NCBI RefSeq assembly: GCF_026213295.1
Contig: NC_079420.1
Location: 3,941,186 to 4,005,185, forward strand
Source: Gadus chalcogrammus
Taxonomy: Eukaryota; Chordata; Actinopteri; Gadiformes; Gadidae
DNA length: 64,000 nucleotides
Reading direction: 5' to 3'
The translations under genes were made by a program, and so were the position numbers. The notes beneath the pieces were generated by a model. That model saw only the letters and a program-made list of their open reading frames with translations. It made no database searches and was not told the DNA's origin. Below are positions 54,541 through 64,000 of this stretch, in pieces (positions within the stretch are counted from its first letter, which is position 1; each line of letters opens with the position of its first letter).

Positions 54541-54660
54541 GGGGGGGTGGGGGGGTGGGGGGGGGGGGGGGGGGGTGGGGTGCGGAAACGGCGATGCAAC
54601 GACAGCTGCTCGCGGTGCCCGTGAGCTAGCCAGCTAGCGGCGGCGGCGGCGGAATCCTCT
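54541..54660. promoter_or_regulatory. G-rich tract and (CGG)n patch, possible promoter
   Basis: GGGGGGGTGGGGGGGTGGGG at 54,541 is followed by a long G run to about 54,576, then GC-rich text and GGCGGCGGCGGCGG at about 54,637-54,652. The tract is G-quadruplex capable. Following open text contains CATGGTAGCTCTCAACGACG near 54,709. Promoter function is inference from composition. Confidence 0.35.
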
Positions 54661-54959
54661 TTTTGTTTGCCCCCTTTTAATCGTCTTCATTACCCAGGGA
54701 TCAGGAAGCATGGTAGCTCTCAACGACGCCAGCAACAGCAGCTGCCCTCTGTTTCCCCGGCTTCGACTACCCCCCCCCCCCTCCCTGTCCTGATGAGCAT
54801 GGAGAGCACTTCCGCATCCCTGGGAAATGAAGATCATTACGGCGGGGAGCAAACAAAATCATCTTTTAGACGCCGAGGTGCTTGTTCGTCTGTGAGTGGA
54901 GGCCCGTCCCGCGGGACTTGCGTGGCACATCTGTAGCTGTGGTTTAGAGGGGACGGGAT

Positions 54960-55020
54960 TCGGGGGAGTTAGAGGGAGGCAGGGAGGGAGGGAGTTAGGG
55001 AGGGAGGCAGGGAGCGGGGG
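54960..55020. repeat. (GGGA)n purine tract
   Basis: GGGAGGCAGGGAGGGAGGGA and similar units for about 60 bp. Confidence 0.9.
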
Positions 55021-55127
55021 AGAGTATGCCTGGTACCGCCGACTGCCGCGGTTTCACATGGGTCGCTTTTGAAAAACGGTATGGATTGCGTATGAGGACT
55101 ACTTTTTCAAGATTACACCAGCTGATG

Positions 55128-55128
<1 letters not shown>

Positions 55129-55179
<51 letters not shown>

Positions 55180-55180
55180 A
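55129..55180. repeat. (CAT)n trinucleotide microsatellite
   Basis: About 17 CAT/ATC units. Read on the minus strand it gives an aspartate run in a 92-residue frame, which I treat as an artefact. Confidence 0.97.
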
Positions 55181-55800
55181 ATAATCGGTATTACACATTA
55201 GTTGTGGTTGGATGACCCTCGTTAAAGTGATGTATGCGACGCGTGTGGCGTCGTTTAGTGGGGAAAACGGCAATCTGGTGACGAAGAAGCTTACAATTGA
55301 TCATAGTGATGAAAAATAGTGACAGGCATCGCTTCTAGGATGCACCTGTCATTGTGTTCTTATGAACCTAAATTAACATTGAAGGTCTCTATGTTGTTTT
55401 AGGGAAATTCAGTGGGATTGTGTTCGTGTTACTGCCCTGACCTAAATCAACTTAGTGCCCTAAATTTAAACCAAATCTGACCATTCATCAAGCTAAATTG
55501 CAGTAATATAATGCGATAACGGCAAACAAAATTCAACAATTCACTATATTTCTGTACTTTCATTGACAGTGCCTGGAAACGGGCGTGAAACTCCTTGCAT
55601 GCGTCAAGCTTTGCCATTGCAGACAGAGTCCCATTCTGGAAAATATGAAGCTGAACTGTTCTAGAGGTCATTGCCTGCTGGGCTAATGCACAAAGACTAC
55701 TGCTGATCCCCTGAACCTGTACACTTCCTCTCACGCAAATGACATTACAAAGGGATCAGGTGATGACACTTCACAAGTGATGGGACATTCTCACGAGGGC
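55181..55800. other. AT-rich unassigned sequence
   Basis: A 95-residue minus frame (55,447-55,734) has no recognised domain. Confidence 0.4.
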
Positions 55801-55801
55801 G

Positions 55802-56060
55802 TTAAAGGTGGAGTGAGCAGGATGGGGAGGGGGTGGGGGGGGGGAAACTCACTCATCGGCATCTTTCGGAAGATCAACACTTCTATTTTAAGTGCTCCTG
55901 TTTTCCCACCAGGTGTGATGCTGAACAGCCCCATTACAAGCCGTTTCAGAATCGGCCCCTTAGTGACATCACAGGTGTGCCCACCCAGATGGCTGATGGG
56001 TAGATCGGATCGGGTGGACACGCCCGTGGGTGATGCCATCAAATAGGGACGGTTCGGAAG
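55802..56060 (+). mobile_element. Possible TTAA-starting MITE, truncated
   Basis: It begins TTAAAGGTGGAGTGAGCAGG, the TTAAAGGTG start of many fish non-autonomous DNA elements, and contains ATCAACACTTCTATTTTAAG and GTGTGCCCACCCAGATGGCT, phrases I associate with dispersed fish repeats. The matching inverted end (CCACCTTTAA) is not seen downstream, so it is truncated or the call is wrong. Confidence 0.45.
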
Positions 56061-56685
56061 AAATGCTTGTAAGGCCTCATCCGCGTCACGCCTGTTGGAA
56101 AATAGGTGACGGGCTGAATGCATTTGTAGTGTTAGTAGAGGGTAAAGGACCGTGGCTTTGTTTCTCCGCAGCAATCTCTCTCTCGATCCCCGCGTCAGTC
56201 ACCAAAGTCAGCGAAGATCACGATTTCATTTCGGTCGCGCTCCGTGTCTCTCCAATGGTGACGCGGCGCAGGTAATGGAGTTGTACAACCTCCGGGCGGT
56301 AATCCTGGAGTGGGCGAGGAGGCCATCTGTCCCCTCTTCACACAGCGTCGGGAATCAGCATATTGAGAGAAGGGTTTGGGCTTTTTTTTTTTTCTTTTAA
56401 ACAAATTGCGAGAGCTCTCAATCTTCGGGAGCGGCGGTGATGGGTTTCTGCAAAGATGGCAATGTGTGAGGATATTTAGACGCAGGGGTACGATGTGTTC
56501 TGTGATCGTGTCAGAGCTCCTCTGCTTTGTGTGCTAGGGGATTATTTAGAACTGGTTGTATTCTTTTACTTCTAATAGTCAAATAGATCGTTTAACAGAG
56601 CGCCATGTGTGAATATTTAATGGCTTCTTGTCCTAATCATGCAATAGGGTATTGGTTAAATAGAGCTTTCTTCATGTCTATGTGT

Positions 56686-56690
<5 letters not shown>
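56061..56690. other. Unassigned unique sequence
   Basis: A T-run at about 56,380-56,390. No gene was recognised. Confidence 0.4.

Positions 56691-56750
<60 letters not shown>
56691..56750. repeat. (CA)n microsatellite, about 30 units
   Basis: Perfect CA run of about 58 bp. Confidence 0.98.
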
Positions 56751-56751
<1 letters not shown>

Positions 56752-58330
56752 GTGAAGATATGAAGACAGGGCGGTCTTAAGGAGAGCACACCTTGGGCAC
56801 TGAGGGACAGCGCTGAAAAGATATCGCCGCCTTTAATTTTTTTTCTGCCACCGAGACCCGGGTAGGAAGATTTAAGGGGAGAGGTGGAGAGCCATGGATT
56901 AAAGATCGTATCAAAGCCAGGGGAATAGGTATAGAGATTTGAGAAGCGATGGCAGGGGGAGATAGCAGACGAAGACTGAGTTCCTGGGTTTAAGATGAGG
57001 AGCACTGCTCTAAGAATATCGCTGGGTGCTGCAGACGGTGGCGCGGAGCTCTCCGGGATGATAGCGACGTGTGTGGCAAAGCTATATTCCAGTGACCTAG
57101 AAACTGGTTGACTTTAATGTTCAAGGACATGCGAGAGTTGCCGACAAACTTAGTTTCACACAGACATGTCATCTATATTTTTATATATATTTAACTACGT
57201 ATATATTTATATATATATTTATTTGAAGCTGTAAAAATACACAAGGTAGTGTTTTGATTTGGCTCGGGGGGGGGGGTGCCAGGAAATGAATGATTCCATG
57301 TAAAGTTTGAGCTCGGGTTTATAGTGTGTTGAATGGCTATATCCAAGAATCGCTTAGCAATGAGAAGATTAAGTGCACACATTAATCCAGGAGTCAGACC
57401 AATCTTGTAATCCACTCAGTATGCTAATTGCCTGTTCTTTTCCCCATCAGAAGGGGGTTTACAGGCTATTAAATGGCACCGGGCGGCTGACAAAAGATAG
57501 CCAGCATGCTCTCCCGCCCACGCTCTTTCCATTTCCTACTAGGATGGCTTGCGTGCAACACACCCACACTCCTTGGCTCCGGCGTAAATAAAGTATTCAC
57601 CATCTTGAGAGAGCAGGGCTGGGCCCGTTCCAAGGCCCAACGTGGAACGAGCTGCGATTCAGCTCACACTTTAGCTGAGTTAAGTTTTCCTCAAGATCGT
57701 GACAAAGTTAAACAATGGCTTCTCCGATGAACTTTTGAACCACGAAGCCTGGGGGCAGGATTATCGAGGCGTACGACTCAAAGCCACAAGGTACAGGGCA
57801 TGAACCCCAATGCCCCCCCCCCCTCAGTCTACCCGGAGGCGTCCTTGAGACACCTCCAAGACGCTTTAACCCTATCTCCAATATGACATGGCATCTGAAC
57901 TCACAAGGCTGTTTAGCATAAAAATACTAAAAGAACATAAAAATATATAAAATTGTACAAGACATGGGGGTCTTAATTCTTTCCACAGAAGCCAAATTTA
58001 TGTCGTTAACGCTGCGGAGGTAGAGCACACACTTCTTAGCGTGCAGTATTCTTCCCGTATGTGCTTCCCCGTGCAGCCTTGGCAGCCCAAACATGATGGA
58101 TGTCGCTTCAGATCGCATTTCCCGCCACACCCATAAAGCAGCACCGTCAAACCCACCGGCGCCGACACCGTGTGCCAGATACAGACATAGTTGCCGATAA
58201 TTAGGAAGATTTGGGCTTTTCCTCCATTCGTGAGGCCAACTGCCAACTAAGGAAGGCTGGGGAAGGGGGCTGCGTTCGGCACGATGGATGACTCAAACAA
58301 GAGATTTCGGCAAGACGCCTGACTGCAAAT
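56751..58330. other. Unassigned unique sequence
   Basis: An AT-rich patch at 57,170-57,225 and a G-run at 57,266-57,276. It is otherwise free of repeats. It may contain non-coding conserved DNA near 57,900-58,330. Confidence 0.35.
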
Positions 58331-58785
58331 GTGGCCAGTAATGACCAGAGTGTGTTTTTCTGGGCGAGGCTAATGAGAGAAGCCATTAAGCATAAACGAT
58401 GTTTTAAAACCCCCGGAGATGAGGCAGGGAATAAGTACCCCCAGATAGACTCCATTCACAGGTTGCCAGCCATCGCGGCGAGGGTGTCTGAAGGAGAGGA
58501 GGAGAGGCCCCCCTGTTGTGCTCCGGTTCAGCTCCCCTCCTTCGGAAGTCTGCTGTCTGTCAATCAGTTAGCCCCCCCCCTGGTAAACCAGAGAGCGCTC
58601 TCTTGCTCCGTCGATGTGGCTTTTCTGGAGAGCCGTCTCGCTGGCAGCCGTCCCTCATGTGTGGCAGATAATCTGTGCGATCAATATGGCTTCTTTTTTT
58701 ACCGGGCGGCCGTTTTAAAGCAATTCACGCCATATGCCGTAGCGGTGTGTGTCACGGACGGGAATGATGGAGAGGACTGTGAGTA
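58331..58785 (+). other. 151-codon open frame ending at a donor-like site
   Basis: One of the longest plus-strand frames that does not cross a microsatellite. It ends at GAGGACT/GTGAGTAG, a good donor sequence. The product contains two cysteine-containing patches and no recognised domain. No acceptor or start in good context was identified. The region also carries the third PBX-MEIS-type site, so a non-coding enhancer reading is equally possible. Confidence 0.25.
58557..58566 (-). promoter_or_regulatory. CTGTCAATCA, PBX-MEIS/PREP composite site (reverse)
   Basis: The exact reverse complement of TGATTGACAG. It is the third perfect copy in the window. Confidence 0.4.
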
Positions 58786-58808
58786 GACGGCAGCATCGGT
58801 TGTTCAAC

Positions 58809-58829
58809 AACAACAACAACAACAACAAC
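58809..58829. repeat. (CAA)n trinucleotide repeat
   Basis: Seven CAA units. Confidence 0.95.
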
Positions 58830-58935
58830 GGATAAGAGCCAATAATCAGAATGTGGAGCCGACAGTAATGACTTTGTTTTGTTGGGTGCTCTATTCGGAT
58901 ATCATAGTGGACACCTTTACAAACGGCCCGTATGT

Positions 58936-59055
58936 GTCATTAATGAGCAGGTCGGGATCAGGCCTTTGACTCTTGAGGGTTCCGAGGTGTCGTTCTGGGG
59001 TTGGGATTTGAACCCCGTACCTTTTAGGCTGGGAGTGGAACCCAACCAAACACAC
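58936..59055 (+). mobile_element. Dispersed repeat copy B (GTCATTAATGAGCAGGT)
   Basis: The same start as 29,451 followed by GGGATCAGGCCTTTGACTCT, GGGATTTGAACCCCGTACCT and TTTAGGCTGGGAGTGGAACC. The two copies share the start and the central order but diverge in detail. Confidence 0.6.
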
Positions 59056-61200
59056 CCATGATTCTATCGTTCCTGGTAAAAAAGGAACTAAACGGGCCCC
59101 CCGTCAAACTGAATGAATAAATCCATGGCCATGTTTTCCATTGAAAAATTATTACATTTTTCAATTCGTATTTACAAAACAACAAACCCTCGGATATAAA
59201 ATGTCCTCAATGTATAAACATATGACGTAAAGTATAAAACTATTAAAAGAAAATCCTTGTGTTATAATTATAATAATACTCGTAGAGAATGGTGTTAACT
59301 CCTGAATTCTCTTTTTCCTGTAGAAAGTAACGTAGCCGTGAAGTGTGCAGCCTTGACATTTTGCGGCACCGGTTCTGCCGTCACATCAGGCACAGGCAGT
59401 TGGCCCACTCTTCTGGCGTAGCTTCTACAGCTGGGAGTGGGACACGTGTCACACCACAGTATGAACCGTGAGGGCCACTGCTATCATTTTGGTTGAACTA
59501 CGGCTCAGGCAGTTCATGCATAGTGACTATGAACTCACTCAGGCACTTTTTACACTTTTTACACGGTTCTAATTGTTTGGTAGGCCTGCGTTTTGCTGTG
59601 CTGAAGTGTGCGATTGAGCTCTACACCTCAGTATAACACTGTCCTTCCACTGGTGATTGTACAAAAACATGGAATGTATAGTGACTGCACGGATGGATAT
59701 TATGGCTGTGGTAACTATTACACATATGTATCTTAAATATACTTATTTAAGACTGAATATCTCGAACAAAAAACCTGGAAATTGTCATTCAGGCTACTGA
59801 ATAGACTCGAGGATTCTGATTTAAAATGGATTATCAGGGAAAAGGGATTATATGGCTACTTATCTAACATCAGTGGGCGGGACTAGGTAGCTGAGTGGAG
59901 GAGCAGAGGTAGCCTCGCGCTCTTTTCCTTGTGTTCAGCTGTTGTTCCGTAGGTCAGATTTAGCCTGCATCTCTTGTTTTATCATTGTCATTCAACTTGC
60001 TGAAACTAACTGGTATGTCTGTCTTAAACGTTTGCTTCGTTTTAGTTCCTTCTTTTTTTCATACAAAAGTATATAAAAAATAAGTCTTGCATATATCATT
60101 TCTTGTATGGTTTTCGTCCCCTCGTCGGCGGGTAAGAAAAACTGTGAGTTTGACTCAACGGGACTTTCTCTGCGGATCTCCATCGGATTGTGTTTTTGCG
60201 ATGACCGTCGCCTACGTTCGTTCTCCCAGCTCACAGACACGTTGCAGGAGCATTTATTTCCCGGAGAATAAATAATACGCAGCGAAGGTCAGGGAGTGGG
60301 AGTCTGCCTCCCAGCGCGGAGAAGGATTCCGCTCCATCTCGGAGGCTGGAGCTGAGGGTGGAAGAGAACAAGGAGATGGAGCCGGAGTTGAGCGGCGCTC
60401 TTGGTGCTAACGTAGCGTTTTGCCGTGGGAAATGTTGCATAACCATTCACCTGTGGATGCACCGCCTGCATGACTAAATATAAACCCTGCCTTTCTAGCT
60501 CTCCTCAGATGCGCATGTTTGACTCCTCAGCTTATGGTGTTGGATTGTTTCCCCGCAAAGGAGTTCTGAGCCGAATTGCGTTTAGGATGCGACGGCACTC
60601 GCTGGGGAAGTATGCGTCTGTGCGTTTGTTAAAACAATTGCTTTTTTTTTTGTTTCGCGGGGCGACTTGTGCAGACATTAAGATTGTTTTGGTCTTTTAA
60701 TCTTTTTAAAATGAATGACGGCTCAGTTAAGGGACAACAATACCCCCATAGAACGAGTAACAGACGCGCCCGGTATACTCACTATAGAAGAACATAAATA
60801 CCGTAAACAAGAATAATTGAGTAACATTTTTATGCCGCAGGCCAAATGCGGAGGATCATTTACTTTTTGGAACTTTTTAAAAGCCCTACACCGCACCAGC
60901 TGTGGCAGTAATTGGTAATTTAACGGTGATCAGCCTCTGGCCTTCGCGGCGGAGGGCCCCCGTCGCGTCCTGCTCCGTCTGAGGTGCTTCTAAAGCGATA
61001 AGACAAAAAACAAGAAGGGACGGAGGCCGCCTCTTATAAATGAGGTCGTCTCCACCCATCCCTTTGATCCCCTCGTTCCCCGTCGCCGGGCGCAGAGCGG
61101 GCCGCGGGGGAGCACTCGTCTTTGCAAACGGCTTTGAGAAGCCAAAATTACAAACACACCAAAAGGCGTCCAATCGATAGAGAGTGTCTCACAGAATGAT
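59056..61200. other. Unassigned unique sequence
   Basis: Mostly AT-rich to 60,080, then CpG-containing at 60,100-60,420 and 60,930-61,130. Frames up to 95 residues have no recognised domain. I see no RNA gene. Confidence 0.4.
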
Positions 61201-61204
61201 GAAC

Positions 61205-61486
61205 TGGCACTTCGGAGGGGAGGGGAGGAGAGGAGGGCAGGGGAGGGGCGGCGGCAAGGAAGGGGGGGGCTACAAAATCAATGTGTGGCTCCCTTCTCTC
61301 TCTTTCTATTCTCTCTCCTTCTTTCTCTCTATCTCGCCCTCCCTCTCTCACTCTCTTTCTATCTCCCTCTCTCCCTCTCTCTCTTTATATAGGTCTCCTT
61401 ATGTTCCTCTTTCCCTCCCTCCCTCTCTCTTTCGCTCCCTCTCTCTCTGTCCCTCTCTCTCCTCCTTTCTCTCCTCGCTCTCTCTC

Positions 61487-61522
<36 letters not shown>
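61205..61522. repeat. G-rich patch then (CT)n polypyrimidine array
   Basis: GGGGAGGGGAGGAGAGGAGG type text at 61,216-61,270, then irregular CT/CCCT units from about 61,290, becoming (CT)n at 61,490-61,520. Ser/Leu-rich and Arg/Glu-rich frames here are artefacts. Confidence 0.93.
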
Positions 61523-62743
<1,221 letters not shown>

Positions 62744-63056
62744 TTTGAGATGTTTGAGATGTTTGCAAGCGAGTCCAGATATATGCAGCTGTCACTGTCA
62801 ACTATCAATTTAATCTTATCTAAATGATTACTATTATTATATGCTGTACACTAAAAAAGTTTATATATCAAACAAGTCCATGAATGTGATAATAAAAGTA
62901 ATGCATGCAGTCATATATCATTGTCAAAAGTGTACAGGAATGGCTAGTCATAACAAAATGACTTTATCTTGATGATCCAAAAGAAAGTGAAATAGAAAAG
63001 AAAAAATCGATATAAAAATATGATATCATATTTTAGAAGCCTAAGGATAGATATTT

Positions 63057-63225
63057 CGTGTGTGTGTGTGTGTGTGCGCGCATGAGTGTGTGTGTGTGTG
63101 TGTGTTTGCATGAGTGTTTGTGTCTGTTTGCGTGCGTTACGTGCGTGTGTGTCTGTGTGTGTGAGAGTCTGGGAGTGTGTGTGTGAGTCTATGCATGTGC
63201 GTGTGTGCATGCGTGCGTGTGGGGT
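63057..63225. repeat. Degenerate GT-rich tract
   Basis: Short GT runs with GCGCGCATGAGTGTG and TTTGCGTGCG interruptions. It ends at TTCAG/GTGAGTTG near 63,228, a donor-like site without an upstream exon. Confidence 0.9.
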
Positions 63226-63320
63226 TCAGGTGAGTTGTTGCAGCCTGTGGAGGCCAGCAGGCGTTGAGGTGTAGTGTGCAGCGGAGCGCTTCGTCTGTCA
63301 GCCCTGCCGGCCTGGAATCA

Positions 63321-64000
<680 letters not shown>

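Noticed and set aside
54995..55273. 92-residue frame with an aspartate run
   Set aside because: The aspartates come from the (CAT)n microsatellite on the opposite strand; no other support.

Overview
The window looks like non-coding, gene-poor nuclear DNA from a teleost fish. Three things point there. Interspersed-repeat motifs typical of ray-finned fish genomes occur many times, for example the CAGACGCTTTATCCAAAGCG class near 1,690 and 48,135 and its reverse complement near 42,270, an ACCTTTATTGAACCAGGTAG copy near 5,300, and a tRNA-derived SINE near 52,050. Dinucleotide microsatellites are extremely dense and long: more than 20 loci, several over 100 bp, about 5% of the window by my hand count. 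No bacterial-style gene organisation is present. A very high density of CA/GT and CT/GA tracts is characteristic of codfishes (Gadiformes), so a cod relative is my best guess, not a demonstrated assignment.

No complete protein-coding gene, rRNA or true tRNA gene can be supported. Almost every long open frame is a translation of (CA)n, (GT)n, (CT)n or (GA)n and is not a gene. A few short stretches have exon-like features: 28,579-28,691 (strong acceptor, ATG with a signal-peptide-like segment, strong donor), 33,390-33,611, 53,461-53,523 and the CpG-rich segment 23,097-23,512. All are low-confidence candidates, and none of their products was recognised.

Layout. 1-9,700: microsatellite-rich, with an interspersed repeat at 1,678-1,960, a compound CT/CA/ACGC array at 2,814-3,276, a GC-richer CpG segment at 3,480-4,260 and a 25-bp ATTGG minisatellite at 6,285-6,375. 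9,720-13,000: AT-rich and microsatellite-free, resembling developmental enhancer DNA. 13,010-15,510: CpG-rich patches, a possible LTR remnant and homopolymers. 15,947-17,805: a TTAA-bounded DNA transposon with 16-bp perfect terminal inverted repeats and a remnant ORF on the minus strand. 18,600-23,100: CT/GATA, CA and GA arrays. 22,057-24,322: two copies of a 70-bp sequence in inverted orientation flanking the GA array and the exon-like segment. 24,425-25,115: a GGGCCC-rich 25-bp minisatellite. 26,600-32,500: more arrays, the best exon candidate and two short-unit minisatellites. 32,500-46,000: mostly unique sequence with isolated (GT)n tracts and a hAT-like fragment. 46,985-47,465: a 45-bp minisatellite. 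48,100-52,200: interspersed repeats, a large AT cruciform-prone knot and the SINE. 53,400-64,000: unique sequence, a possible promoter or 5' exon region, GT and CT arrays.

The window does not read as a set of cooperating genes. The most interesting signals are regulatory or structural: three perfect PBX-MEIS-type TGATTGACAG sites in 64 kb, the inverted 70-bp pair, the TTAA transposon, several perfect hairpins and the internally duplicated microsatellite arrays. I found no convincing new biological system.
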